Shown here one piece after another: positions 16,744 through 25,953 of a stretch of 64,000 nucleotides of DNA; position 1 is the first letter of the stretch, and every line of letters begins with the position of its first letter. Location of the stretch: NCBI GenBank assembly GCA_040414485.1, contig JBEDUK010000058.1:1-64000 (forward strand), in the 5' to 3' direction. Under the pieces are notes generated by a model that saw only the letters and a list, made by a program, of their open reading frames with translations, did no database searches and had not been told where the DNA came from. Source of the stretch: JBEDUK01 sp040414485 (GTDB taxonomy: Bacteria > Actinomycetota > UBA4738). The position numbers and the translations under genes are program-made.

Positions 16744-17933
16744 TGCAGCGAACCCTCCGGCCTGGCGAAACGCGCACCGTGGTCGTGGGTGGGGGAGCGG
16801 AGCCGGTCAATGGGCAGGTCGACGGGCCCGCTTCGCAGCGCCCCCAGCCCGGGCCGCGCCATCGCCGCGGCCTGGGCCGGCGTCCCGAGCCGGCGGGCAA
16901 GGCCCTGATCGCCATCGTCATCGGCTTCCTCGTGTGGCTGCTGCTGGCCGCGCCGGCGCTCAGGCGTTCGGCGGAAGCCTCCCCCTTCGGGGCCCGGAGG
17001 ACCGCCTCGATCATCGTGCTGGCTCCGTTCGACGCGCTCAGCCGGGCGGTCGGGCTGTCGAAGGTCGACTCGGCGGCGGAGTCCGCGCTCGGTCGGAACA
17101 CGGGCGGGAACGCCCAGAGCAACACCGGGTCGAACGGACCCGTCGGCGCCGCACCGTCCGGCGTGGACGCCACGCACCCGACACTGCCGCCGACCCGGCC
17201 GCACCCGCATCCGAGCGTGTCCACCCAGCCCGGAGACGTCGCCCCTCCGCCGATCGTCTACCCGGCGACCGTTCGAAAGCCGACGCTGGCACACCCGCTG
17301 ACGGTGCTGGCGATCGGAGACTCGATCGGCATCGATCTCGGCTACGGGCTTCAACGGGTCATGGGCAACACCGGCTACTACAAGGTGATCGTGGACGGCA
17401 AGATCTCCACGGGGCTCGCCAGGCCCGACTACTTCAACTGGCCGGCGCAACTGTCGCTCGACCTCCGGCGCTACCACCCGGACATCGTGGTGGCCCTGTT
17501 CGGCCTGAACGATCCGCAGGCGATGCGGACCGGTTCGGCCTACCTCCCGACGTTCAGCAGGTCGTGGTTCAACGAGTACTCGCGGCGCGTGGACAAGATC
17601 CTCGAACTGGGCACGAGCGACGGGCGGCACATGGTCTGGGCCAGCGGCCCGATCGTGTCGGACGCGCACCTGCGTCACGACATGAACGAGTTGAACGGCG
17701 TCTACCGCAAGCAGGTGCGGTACTACCCGAACGCGTACTTCTTCGACACCTGGCGGCACACGTCGTCGAACGGGAGCTACACGGCGTTCCTCACCGGGCC
17801 GAACGGGAACAAGTTCCTGGCCCGAACGGGCGACGGCGACCACTTCACCAACGACGGCGAGGACTACCTGGGCAGGATCTTCCTACGGGAGTTCCGGGCG
17901 CGGTTCCTGGGTCGCTCGCCGCAGCAGCCCTGA
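16743..17933 (+). CDS. Membrane-anchored SGNH/GDSL acyl-transfer partner (DUF459-like)
   Basis: A 396-residue protein: a short Arg/Pro-rich cytoplasmic start, one membrane helix near residues 58-75 (LIAIVIGFLVWLLLAA), a Ser/Pro/Asn-rich linker of about 90 residues, then an SGNH domain. The catalytic blocks are GDSIGIDLG (Ser), GLNDPQ (Asn) and DGDHFTNDG (Asp-x-x-His equivalent). It should act outside the membrane, taking acetyl groups from the MBOAT partner whose stop codon overlaps its ATG. The C-terminal fold resembles DUF459 proteins. Target polymer unknown. Confidence 0.85.
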   Translation: MQRTLRPGETRTVVVGGGAEPVNGQVDGPASQRPQPGPRHRRGLGRRPEPAGKALIAIVIGFLVWLLLAAPALRRSAEASPFGARRTASIIVLAPFDALSRAVGLSKVDSAAESALGRNTGGNAQSNTGSNGPVGAAPSGVDATHPTLPPTRPHPHPSVSTQPGDVAPPPIVYPATVRKPTLAHPLTVLAIGDSIGIDLGYGLQRVMGNTGYYKVIVDGKISTGLARPDYFNWPAQLSLDLRRYHPDIVVALFGLNDPQAMRTGSAYLPTFSRSWFNEYSRRVDKILELGTSDGRHMVWASGPIVSDAHLRHDMNELNGVYRKQVRYYPNAYFFDTWRHTSSNGSYTAFLTGPNGNKFLARTGDGDHFTNDGEDYLGRIFLREFRARFLGRSPQQP

Positions 17934-17962
17934 AGACCGGGCGGGCAGGGCTCGAGACGCCG

Positions 17963-19060
17963 ATGACACCGCCCGCGCCGATCGAGATCGTGCGGGTTCG
18001 GGGCACGCACGCCGAGTTGGGTCGTCAGATCGGCACCGCGTGCGCCGAGGCCATCCGCGAGGCCGTGGCGTTCGACGACCCCGGCATGCTGCCGGCGGGC
18101 CGGACGGTCGCCGAGCAGCTCGCGGCGGCGGAGCCGTACCGGGCGGCCACGGCCCGCGCGATGCCCTGGGTGTTGGAGGAGCTCGACGCGGTGGCGGAGG
18201 CCGCCGGCGTGGATCCCGCTGCGGTCTTCGCGTACTCGGTTGAGGAGATCTGGTACGACCCCGCGGAGGACGCCTCGGACGCGGCCGTGGCCGGGGGCCG
18301 GGGATGCAGCGACCTGGTCGCGGTCCCGCCGGCGACGGCGAACGGCCACGTCCTGGTCGCGCACAACAACGACCTTTCGGCGAGCACACAGGATCAGCTG
18401 GTCGCGATCGAATGGGATGTGCCGGGCGACCCGGTGGTCTTCACGATCGGCGTGGGGCCGTGGATCAGTGTCGGGTTCAATTCGGCCGGCATCGCGCTGA
18501 CCGGCAACGAGCTCTCGCCGAACGACGAGCGCGTCGGCGTGCCCCGGCTGCTGCAGGTCCGTTCGATGCTGCGGTCACGAACGCTGGACGAGGCGCTGGA
18601 GGAGGCCCTCCGGCCGGACCGCGCCTCGTCGTACAACAACGTGCTCTCCTCGTCCGACGGACGCGTTCGCAACGTCGAGGGGTCGGCGACCGACGCGGAG
18701 GTGATGCCGCCGGACGGCCGCGGCGTGCTGGCCCATACGAACAACTACGTCTGCGACCGGATGCTCCGGTACGAGCGGAGCCCGCATGTGACGGGGTCCG
18801 CCACCAGGTACCGGCGCGCGGCGGCATTGCTCGAGGGCGCGGCCGCGACCGCCGGTTCGATCGACGAAGGGCGACTGCGAGGGATGCTGTCCGACCACGA
18901 GAACGCGCCCGAATCGATCTGCCGTCACGGCACCGGGCAGTCCGCCACGAAGACCGTGTTCTGGACGGTCGCGGACGTGACCGAGGGCCGAGTCGCGTTC
19001 GGTCGGGGAAACCCCTGCGACTCGAACGCGCAGACGTACGCGTTCACGAACCGCTCGTGA
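17963..19060 (+). CDS. C45-family N-terminal-nucleophile amidohydrolase/acyltransferase
   Basis: A 365-residue protein related to acyl-CoA:6-aminopenicillanate acyltransferase and other C45 Ntn hydrolases. These mature by self-cleavage before a Gly-Cys bond; the matching site here is GRGCSDL (Gly114-Cys115). The downstream HVLVAHNNDLS and TVFWTVADVTEGRVAF segments are typical of the family's core. No signal peptide is seen. The gene is 10 nt upstream of an M20 amidohydrolase, so both probably process related amide or acyl-amino substrates. The substrate is unknown. Confidence 0.8.
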   Translation: MTPPAPIEIVRVRGTHAELGRQIGTACAEAIREAVAFDDPGMLPAGRTVAEQLAAAEPYRAATARAMPWVLEELDAVAEAAGVDPAAVFAYSVEEIWYDPAEDASDAAVAGGRGCSDLVAVPPATANGHVLVAHNNDLSASTQDQLVAIEWDVPGDPVVFTIGVGPWISVGFNSAGIALTGNELSPNDERVGVPRLLQVRSMLRSRTLDEALEEALRPDRASSYNNVLSSSDGRVRNVEGSATDAEVMPPDGRGVLAHTNNYVCDRMLRYERSPHVTGSATRYRRAAALLEGAAATAGSIDEGRLRGMLSDHENAPESICRHGTGQSATKTVFWTVADVTEGRVAFGRGNPCDSNAQTYAFTNRS

Positions 19061-19070
19061 GGAGGTCCGA

Positions 19071-20267
19071 ATGGCAGGAGCAGACGCGCTGAAGCGCCGT
19101 GCCCAGGAGACCATCGGCGGCGCGCAGGACGACCTGATCGACCTGAGCCATCGCATCAGCGAGAACCCGGAACTCGGCTTCGAGGAGGTCCGTTCGGCAG
19201 CGTGGGTCGCCGACGCCCTCGAGGCGGGCGGATTCTCGGTGGAGCGCGGAATCGTCGATCTGCCGACGGCGTTCGTCGCGACCGCGGGTGAGGGCGAACT
19301 GGTCCTGGGGATCTGCGCCGAGTACGACGCGCTCCCCGGCATCGGCCACGCGTGCGGCCACAACATCATCGCCGCGTCTGCTGTCGGTGCCGGGCTCGCC
19401 CTCGCGCCCTTGGCCCGCGACCTGGGCGCCACCGTCAAGGTGTTCGGCACGCCGTTCGAGGAGGGCGGCGGCGGCAAGGTGCTCATGCTGGACCGCGGCG
19501 CGTTCGCCGGCGTCCACGCCGCGATGATGGTGCATCCGGTGCCGCTGAACGAGGAGACGGTCCGGACGACCGGCATCATCGCCTCCACCCATCTGGAGGT
19601 CGAATACATCGGACGGGCCGCGCACGCGGCCGCCTATCCGTGGCTCGGGCTGAACGCCGCCGACGCCCTGACGGTCGCGCAGGTGGGCATCGGCCTCCTC
19701 CGGCAGCACTTCGAGCCGGGTGATCGCGTGCACGGCATCGTCACGCTGGGCGGGGGAGCGGCGAACGTGATCCCCGAGCGCACGACCGCGAAGTTCATCG
19801 TCCGGTCCAAGACGCTGGAGCGGCTCGACCGGCTCGAGGCGCGCGTCCGGGATTGCTTCGAAGCCGGCGCACTGGCGACGGGGTGCACGCTGAACCTGAC
19901 CAAGCCGCATCCGACGTACTCGCACTTCGAGGACGACGAGGACCTGGTGGAGCTGTACACGGCGAACACGACCACGCTGGGCCGTCCGCCCAAGGAGATG
20001 CCGGAGGAGCTGAAGGACGCCGCTGGTTCGACGGACATGTCGAACGTGTCTCTGGCGATCCCGTCGATCCACCCGATGGTGGGCGTGGAGAGCGGCGACG
20101 CGGTCAATCATCAGGCCGAGTTCGCCGCCGCGTGCGCCACCCCGTCGGCGGACGAGGCGGTGATCCACGGCGCGACGGCGATGGCGTGGACGTGCATCGA
20201 TGCCGCCACGGACGCGGGCGTTCGCGCCCGGCTCCTTCGCGGAGAGCGCGCCTTCGCCGGCGCATGA
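19071..20267 (+). CDS. M20-family amidohydrolase (AbgB-like)
   Basis: A 398-residue metallo-hydrolase. The metal-site block EYDALPGIGHACGHN and the following FGTPFEEGGGGK glutamate are characteristic of the M20D (aminoacylase, p-aminobenzoyl-glutamate hydrolase) group, and a dimerisation domain lies around residues 180-290. GTGAGGAGG precedes the ATG, 10 nt after the C45 hydrolase stop. Expected reaction: hydrolysis of an N-acyl amino acid or similar amide in the cytoplasm. The exact substrate cannot be read from the sequence. Confidence 0.85.
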   Translation: MAGADALKRRAQETIGGAQDDLIDLSHRISENPELGFEEVRSAAWVADALEAGGFSVERGIVDLPTAFVATAGEGELVLGICAEYDALPGIGHACGHNIIAASAVGAGLALAPLARDLGATVKVFGTPFEEGGGGKVLMLDRGAFAGVHAAMMVHPVPLNEETVRTTGIIASTHLEVEYIGRAAHAAAYPWLGLNAADALTVAQVGIGLLRQHFEPGDRVHGIVTLGGGAANVIPERTTAKFIVRSKTLERLDRLEARVRDCFEAGALATGCTLNLTKPHPTYSHFEDDEDLVELYTANTTTLGRPPKEMPEELKDAAGSTDMSNVSLAIPSIHPMVGVESGDAVNHQAEFAAACATPSADEAVIHGATAMAWTCIDAATDAGVRARLLRGERAFAGA

Positions 20268-20335
20268 GCGTGGCGGCAACCGTGTGAGACCGGGCGGGTC
20301 CACGGCCGTGGGCGGCCGACCGTAGAATCACACCC

Positions 20336-22627
20336 GTGGTATCCGCTCCGTACGATCACGTTCCCGACGAGCCTCGTCCGCAGTCGCCGCTCCTCGAGGG
20401 TCTCAACCCGATCCAGAAGGAAGCCGTGCTGCACACGGACGGGCCGGTCCTGATCGTCGCCGGCGCCGGCAGCGGCAAGACCCGCGCGCTGACCCACCGG
20501 ATCGCGTACCTGATCCGCGAGACGGACGTGAGCCCCTATTCGGTCCTGGCGATCACGTTCACCAACAAGGCCGCGCAGGAGATGGCCGAACGGGTCGAGG
20601 GCCTGATGGGAAGCCGGGTGGCCAAGGGCATGTGGATCCTGACCTTCCACTCGGCCTGCGTGCGGATCCTCCGCCGGGAGCACGACCACGTGGGGCTCCC
20701 GTCCTCGTTCACGATCTACGACGAGAACGACACCGAACGCGTGATCTCGCTGGTCGAGAAGCAGATGGACCTCGATCCCAAGCGCTATCCGATCAAGCAG
20801 GTCTCGGCCATGATCGGTCACGCGAAGGACCACCTCGAATGGCCCGACGACTATCGGGCGCGCGCCAAGACCTATTTCGAACGCACGGTCGCCGACATCT
20901 ACGAGCGGTACCAGAAGCGCCTGCAGCAGGCCGGCGCCCTGGACTTCGACGACATCATCATGCAGGCGGTCCGCCTGTTCCGTGAGCACCCGGAGGTCCT
21001 GCAGCACTACCAGGAGCGGTTCCGCTACATCCTGATCGACGAGTACCAGGACACGAACCGCGCCCAGTATTTCCTGGTGAACTTGCTGGCCGCCCGCCAC
21101 AGGAACCTGTGTGTCGTGGGTGACGCGGACCAGGGCGTCTACTCGTGGCGCGGAGCCACGATCCAGAATCTCCTCGATTTCGAACACGACTATCCGGACG
21201 CCGAGATCTTCGTGATGGAGCAGAACTACCGCTCCACGCAGGCGATCCTCGACGCGGCGAACGCCCTGATCGAGCACAACGTTCACCGCAAGCCGAAGAG
21301 CCTGTGGACCGAGGCCGACCGCGGCGATCTGGTCGTGCGCTACCGCGCCGAGAACGAGCACGACGAGGCCTGGTACGTCGCGAACGAGATCGAACGCCTC
21401 GTCCAGCTGGAGGGCTACCGCTACGCCGACATGGCGGTCTTCTACCGGACGAACGCGCAGTCCCGTGTGCTGGAGGACGTGTTCATGCGCGTCGGGCTCG
21501 CGTACAAGATCGTCGGCGGCGTCCGGTTCTATCAGCGCAAGGAGATCAAGGACATCCTCGCGTACCTCCGGGCGGTGGTGAACCCGGCGGACTCCGTGAG
21601 CGCCCGGCGGGTCGTCAACACCCCGAAGCGCGGGATCGGCGACGCCACCGTCGCGGCCATCGAGGACTTCGCGGCCACCGAGGGCATCGGGTTCGTCGAC
21701 GCGGCCCACCGGGCGGACGAGATCGCCGTGCTCGGCCAGCGGGCGAAAGGCGCGGTGCGAGGGTTCGTCGAGGTGATCGACCGGCTCCAGGCCGCGGCCG
21801 GCGAGGGAACTGGAGTGCCCCGGATGGTCGAGCTGGCGTTCACCGAGTCCGGGTACCTGGCCGAACTGCAGGAGGAGCGCACGGTCGAGGCGGAAGGCCG
21901 CGTCGAGAACCTCCGCGAGCTCACCGGCGTGGCCGCCGAATACGAGCAGCGCGCACCCGACGGTGGACTGTCCGGCTTCCTCGAGCAGGTGTCATTGGTA
22001 AGTGAGGTTGACGAATATCAGGAGGAGGATCCCGGCATCACGCTGATGACCCTGCACAACGCGAAGGGTCTGGAGTTCGACGTGGTCTTCATGGTCGGCA
22101 TGGAGGACGGGGTCTTCCCGCACTTCAGGTCCATGACGGACCACGCGCAGCTCGAGGAGGAGCGGCGGCTGGCGTACGTCGGGATCACCCGTGCGCGGCG
22201 GCGGCTCTATCTGCTGCATGCCTGGAGCCGGTCGCTCTATGGCGGGTCGAATTTCAACCCTCCATCGCGGTTTCTTTCGGAGATTCCTGCGGAGCTGGTG
22301 CACACGGTGGAGCCCGAGCGCACTTCCACGAGGGGCGGCGGCGGGGCCTACGCCGTCGGAGATCGTCGAATCGTCGGCTCCGGCCCCGCCGCCGCTGGGT
22401 CGGGCGGGGGGACGTTCGTGTCGCCGCTGGCGCCGCGCATGGCCGGGAAGACGGAGCGGGCGCCGATCGAACTCGTGGAAGGCGACACCGTCTATCACGA
22501 CCGGTACGGCGAGGGGGTCGTCCTGGAGGTGCGCCGATCCGGGGCCGAGGCGCGCGTGCATTTCCGGGAAGTGGGCGATAAGACCCTGATGCTCGCGTAT
22601 GCACCCTTGGAGAAGCGGCCCAGTTAG
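20336..22627 (+). CDS. pcrA: UvrD/PcrA-type ATP-dependent DNA helicase
   Basis: A 763-residue superfamily 1A helicase with all expected motifs: Walker A AGAGSGKTRAL, motif II LIDEYQDTN, motif III QGVYSWRGA, motif V TLMTLHNAKGLEFD and motif VI LAYVGITRARRRLYL. The last 50 residues or so form the RNA-polymerase-interacting Tudor-like domain of PcrA/UvrD (GDTVYHDRYGEGVVLEV). Roles are nucleotide excision repair, mismatch repair and clearing of replication conflicts. The GTG start is 7 nt after TAGAAT (20323-20328), a leaderless arrangement. Length is typical. Confidence 0.95.
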   Translation: MVSAPYDHVPDEPRPQSPLLEGLNPIQKEAVLHTDGPVLIVAGAGSGKTRALTHRIAYLIRETDVSPYSVLAITFTNKAAQEMAERVEGLMGSRVAKGMWILTFHSACVRILRREHDHVGLPSSFTIYDENDTERVISLVEKQMDLDPKRYPIKQVSAMIGHAKDHLEWPDDYRARAKTYFERTVADIYERYQKRLQQAGALDFDDIIMQAVRLFREHPEVLQHYQERFRYILIDEYQDTNRAQYFLVNLLAARHRNLCVVGDADQGVYSWRGATIQNLLDFEHDYPDAEIFVMEQNYRSTQAILDAANALIEHNVHRKPKSLWTEADRGDLVVRYRAENEHDEAWYVANEIERLVQLEGYRYADMAVFYRTNAQSRVLEDVFMRVGLAYKIVGGVRFYQRKEIKDILAYLRAVVNPADSVSARRVVNTPKRGIGDATVAAIEDFAATEGIGFVDAAHRADEIAVLGQRAKGAVRGFVEVIDRLQAAAGEGTGVPRMVELAFTESGYLAELQEERTVEAEGRVENLRELTGVAAEYEQRAPDGGLSGFLEQVSLVSEVDEYQEEDPGITLMTLHNAKGLEFDVVFMVGMEDGVFPHFRSMTDHAQLEEERRLAYVGITRARRRLYLLHAWSRSLYGGSNFNPPSRFLSEIPAELVHTVEPERTSTRGGGGAYAVGDRRIVGSGPAAAGSGGGTFVSPLAPRMAGKTERAPIELVEGDTVYHDRYGEGVVLEVRRSGAEARVHFREVGDKTLMLAYAPLEKRPS

Positions 22628-22702
22628 TGGCGTTCGTGCTGCGATAGTCCTGACCTGCGCGAACTTCCCAGGTTTACCGAGGCCCGTTGCTACACTTGGC
22701 CG

Positions 22703-25240
22703 ATGCCCCCCGAAGCGCCCTCTGGGCCTGTTGACGGCCCGTCCGACCCACCAACCGGGTCGCGGCGTCCGCCCAGCGGCGGACGGCCGTCGGGTGCCGA
22801 TCAGCAACGCCTTCGACGCAGAAACTCGCTCCGGTCCTCGGGGGACATGTCGCCCAAGACGTTCGCGAAGCTCTCGGCTCATCTCGCCTCGCTCGACGAC
22901 CGCGATGCGACCGACGCCGGCGACGGAACAGAGGCCGTCGGTGAGGAAGCGGCTCCGCCGACCACCGGCGGTGACGCCGGTCAGGGCGGAGACGCGGCCG
23001 GGCCGTCGCAGCCCCCAGCGCACGATCCGTGGGCTCCGGGATCGGGCGCTCCCGCCTCGGGAACGGCGCCGGCCGAAGCCGCTCCGGGAGCCGCCGCCGC
23101 GACGCTGAGCGGCGCGCAGGAGGTGCGCACCAACGGATCCTCGGGGTCCTCCGGGAGCGGGTCGCGCAGCTACGGCTCGTCGCGGTCGACGCACTCGCGT
23201 CGATCATCCTCCCGCTCCGGCCGGTCGCGTTCGCGGGGCAGATACGGCGCGAGCCGCAAGAACATGTACAAGCGTCGGAGCCGCACGCGCACGGCGATGA
23301 TCTGGCTCGCCATCGCGGGCGGAGCCCTGCTGATCGCGTTCGTCGCGATCGTGGCGACGGCGTACCTGCGCGCCTACAAGGTCTACGGCACGCTGAAGGA
23401 GGTCCCCGCGCACGTCACGGCGGCGCGAAAGGTGCTGCAGCAGGGTCAGGTTCCGCAGACAGACGATCTGGAGACGGCGAACGGCCTCGCGCACGACGCC
23501 CAGGAGCAGATCGCCGGCGGCGGGTTCGCATTCAACTTCACGAAGTCGCTGCCGTTGCTCGGGCGACCGATCAAGGCCGTCTCGCTCGCGACCGACGCGG
23601 CCGCCGCCGAAACCGACGCCGCGGAGCTGGTGAAGGGGATGATCGTCAAGATCCTCGGCCCGGCCGGCGGAACAGGTGACACCGCTTCACCCGTGTTCCA
23701 CGACGGTGTGATCAACGTCGGGCTGCTCCAGGAGGTGACGCCGACACTCGACCAGGTCGTGGCCGACCTCCAGCGCGGTGACCGGGCGATCCGCGCGATC
23801 CCGCACATCCCGTTCTTCACCCAGCTCGACGACCTCAAGGCGCAGGTGCTCACCGAATCGAGCCAGGCGGTCTCCCTGTCGCAGCGCGCGCTGACGTCGT
23901 TCCGCCTGCTGCCGGGGTTCCTCGGAGCAGACGGGCCCCGGACGTACTACCTGGCGCTGCAGAACCCCGCCGACCAGCGTGGAACGGGTGGCGCCGTGCT
24001 CGCCTACGCGATCATCCGTATCGACAACGGGAAGATCGCATTCGCTCAGCCGAAGGGCCACTCGGCCGCCGGGCCGATCGGCGACATCGATCCCCAGAAG
24101 CCCGGCTTCGTCGACGCGAAGCTTCCCCAGGGCGCCCTCTGGTACCTGCGCGCGACGGGCGTCATCCACCGGCTGGCGAACGGGGTGAACTACTCACCGG
24201 ACTTCCCGACGGCGGCGCAGTCGTGGGCCTCCATGCTCACGTCCGGCTCGAGCCCGATCGTACCGAAGGTCGACGGCGTGATCGCCCTGGACCCGAATGC
24301 GGTCGCGGCGTCGTTCGCCGGGCAGTCGTTCACGCTTCCGGTGATCGGTCAGACCATCTCGAGCGCGGACATCGCGAAGTTCGTGACGCACGACCAGTAC
24401 CTACTGCCGAAGGGCGAGCAGAAGGTCGTCCCCGCCCTGCTCATCACCGCGGCGTTCGACCAGATCACCCATCCGAAGCATCTGTTCGACCTGCTGCAGA
24501 CCATGAGCACGGCGCTGACCCACAAGGACATCCAGATGTGGTCGGCCGACCCCAGGGAACAGGCGCTGGTGACCAGGCTCGGCTGGGACGGCGCCATCGG
24601 CAACCCCGCCGGCGGGGACTACCTGAACCTCTCCTACGACAAGCGCATCGGGAACAAGGTGGACTACTTCGCCCAGATGCATGCCGACTACGACGTGACG
24701 GTGAACACATCGGGCGCGATCAGCTCCACGTACGCGCTCGGGCTCTCGCTGCCGATGCCCCCCGACGAGCCGGCGGACGTCGCCGGGCGCATCACGCCGT
24801 ACGGCGCGGACCTGGCCATGCTGAACCTCTATGTGCCCGGAGGGGCGAAGATCCTGTCCTACGCGCCGCAGGGCGAGTTCGATCCGAACGCGATCGATCC
24901 GAGCCAGGAGCACGTCCTGCCTCGCGGGTTCGTCCAGCACACCGAAGGCCCGTTCCGGGTGTTCACCAAGACCATCATCGCCACACCCGCGGATCCCGGA
25001 TACCTGCGCTTCCACTACAGCGTGCCCGGCGTGATCAAGGACACGCCCCAGGGCAAGGTCTACACGCTCACCGTCCAGCACCAGCCGATGTCGAAGCCCC
25101 AGACGATCCGGGTGCGCCTGCGGCTCCCGGCCGGGTTCGACATCGTCTCGCTTGGTACGGGATGGACCGCGACCTCGTTCGGCGCGGTCTACAACGGCAC
25201 GATCGACTCCGACTTCTCGACGTCGGTGATCTTCCGGTAG
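22703..25240 (+). CDS. DUF4012-family membrane-anchored protein
   Basis: An 845-residue protein. Residues 1-190 are low-complexity, first Pro/Gly/Ala-rich and then Ser/Arg-rich. One membrane helix follows at about 193-217 (MIWLAIAGGALLIAFVAIV), then a large extracytoplasmic part. It has the DUF4012 signature region with RTYYLALQNPADQRGTGG and a long beta-rich C-terminus. DUF4012 proteins occur with cell-envelope and exopolysaccharide genes, but their biochemical role is unknown. The ATG lies 6 nt after TACACT (22691-22696), so it is probably a leaderless single-gene unit. Confidence 0.8.
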   Translation: MPPEAPSGPVDGPSDPPTGSRRPPSGGRPSGADQQRLRRRNSLRSSGDMSPKTFAKLSAHLASLDDRDATDAGDGTEAVGEEAAPPTTGGDAGQGGDAAGPSQPPAHDPWAPGSGAPASGTAPAEAAPGAAAATLSGAQEVRTNGSSGSSGSGSRSYGSSRSTHSRRSSSRSGRSRSRGRYGASRKNMYKRRSRTRTAMIWLAIAGGALLIAFVAIVATAYLRAYKVYGTLKEVPAHVTAARKVLQQGQVPQTDDLETANGLAHDAQEQIAGGGFAFNFTKSLPLLGRPIKAVSLATDAAAAETDAAELVKGMIVKILGPAGGTGDTASPVFHDGVINVGLLQEVTPTLDQVVADLQRGDRAIRAIPHIPFFTQLDDLKAQVLTESSQAVSLSQRALTSFRLLPGFLGADGPRTYYLALQNPADQRGTGGAVLAYAIIRIDNGKIAFAQPKGHSAAGPIGDIDPQKPGFVDAKLPQGALWYLRATGVIHRLANGVNYSPDFPTAAQSWASMLTSGSSPIVPKVDGVIALDPNAVAASFAGQSFTLPVIGQTISSADIAKFVTHDQYLLPKGEQKVVPALLITAAFDQITHPKHLFDLLQTMSTALTHKDIQMWSADPREQALVTRLGWDGAIGNPAGGDYLNLSYDKRIGNKVDYFAQMHADYDVTVNTSGAISSTYALGLSLPMPPDEPADVAGRITPYGADLAMLNLYVPGGAKILSYAPQGEFDPNAIDPSQEHVLPRGFVQHTEGPFRVFTKTIIATPADPGYLRFHYSVPGVIKDTPQGKVYTLTVQHQPMSKPQTIRVRLRLPAGFDIVSLGTGWTATSFGAVYNGTIDSDFSTSVIFR

Positions 25241-25271
25241 GAGCGGGTAGGCGCCCCGCGATGGGCGTCGG

Positions 25272-25442
25272 TCAGTGAAGCGAGCTCCACCACAGGGCGC
25301 CGACCACGATCAGCACCAGCCCGACCACCACCGGCGCGATAACCCATTGCAGGCCCAGGCGCCCGCGGAACGGACCGAAGGCGCCGACCCTGGTCCAGGG
25401 CTTGAGCCCGGGCGGTCGAAAGCGGAGTCGGGGCCGGGCCAT
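25272..25442 (-). CDS. Small single-pass membrane protein (56 residues)
   Basis: This short gene starts MARPRLRFRPPGLKPW. It has a cytoplasmic Arg/Pro-rich N-terminus (about residues 1-30), one membrane helix at about 33-52 (WVIAPVVVGLVLIVVGALWW) and only four residues after it. The positive-inside rule predicts an N-in orientation. It is convergent to the DUF4012 gene and divergent from the B12-binding subunit, with only 26 bp between the two start codons. A -10-like TATACT lies 11 nt upstream of its ATG. I do not recognise a family. The clean hydrophobic helix with adjacent Trp residues and its own promoter make a real gene likely. Confidence 0.6.
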   Translation of the reverse strand: MARPRLRFRPPGLKPWTRVGAFGPFRGRLGLQWVIAPVVVGLVLIVVGALWWSSLH

Positions 25443-25453
25443 GACAACCGCCG

Positions 25454-25461
25454 AGTATATT
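25454..25461. promoter_or_regulatory. Overlapping divergent -10 hexamers
   Basis: TATATT (25456-25461, plus) ends 7 nt before ATG 25469. TATACT (25459-25454, minus) lies 11 nt before ATG 25442. The two hexamers share four bases, so RNA polymerase can serve only one direction at a time. Confidence 0.55.
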
Positions 25462-25468
25462 GACGCGC

Positions 25469-25873
25469 ATGTCGCCCACCTACCGGATCGTCGTGGCCAA
25501 ACCGGGGTTGGACGGTCACGACCGGGGGGCGAAGATCGTCGCTCGGGCGCTCCGCGACGCCGGCTTCGAGGTGATCTACACGGGCCTTCATCAGACGCCC
25601 GAGCAGATCGCGGAGACCGTCATCCAGGAGGATGCGGACGCCGTCGGGCTGTCGTGCCACTCGGGAGCGCACATGACGCTGTTCCCGCGCGTGGTGGCGC
25701 TGCTTCGGGACCAGGGCGCCGGTGATGTGCTGGTGTTCGGCGGAGGCATCATCCCGAAGGACGACATCCCTGGCCTGAGGGACGCGGGGATCGAGGAGAT
25801 CTTCACCCCGGGAGCCACCACCGCGTCCATCGTCGAGTGGCTCCGCGACCGGCTGTCGGCGAAGGCCGGATGA
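25469..25873 (+). CDS. Methylmalonyl-CoA mutase, cobalamin-binding small subunit
   Basis: A 134-residue B12-binding domain. The base-off/His-on motif is DGHDRG with His17 as the lower cobalt ligand, followed by GLSCHSGAHM and FGGGIIP, the loops that hold the nucleotide tail. It has no catalytic barrel of its own. The matching barrel subunit is encoded at 57235-58851, about 31 kb away, so the mutase is a two-chain enzyme. It links propionyl-CoA breakdown to succinyl-CoA, and sucCD follows immediately downstream. The promoter TATATT is 7 nt upstream of the ATG (leaderless). Confidence 0.88.
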   Translation: MSPTYRIVVAKPGLDGHDRGAKIVARALRDAGFEVIYTGLHQTPEQIAETVIQEDADAVGLSCHSGAHMTLFPRVVALLRDQGAGDVLVFGGGIIPKDDIPGLRDAGIEEIFTPGATTASIVEWLRDRLSAKAG

Positions 25874-25953
25874 CTCAGCGGCGTCAGGCGTTCCGGCGCC
25901 GCGTTCGGTAAAGCAACCTTACTGATTCTCGGACACCTGGGAGAGGGCCGCAC

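Noticed and set aside
25275..25463. 62-codon plus-strand open frame
   Set aside because: It is antisense to the 56-residue membrane protein, with Gln/Pro/Asp-rich sequence and no start signal; the minus reading has a clean membrane helix.
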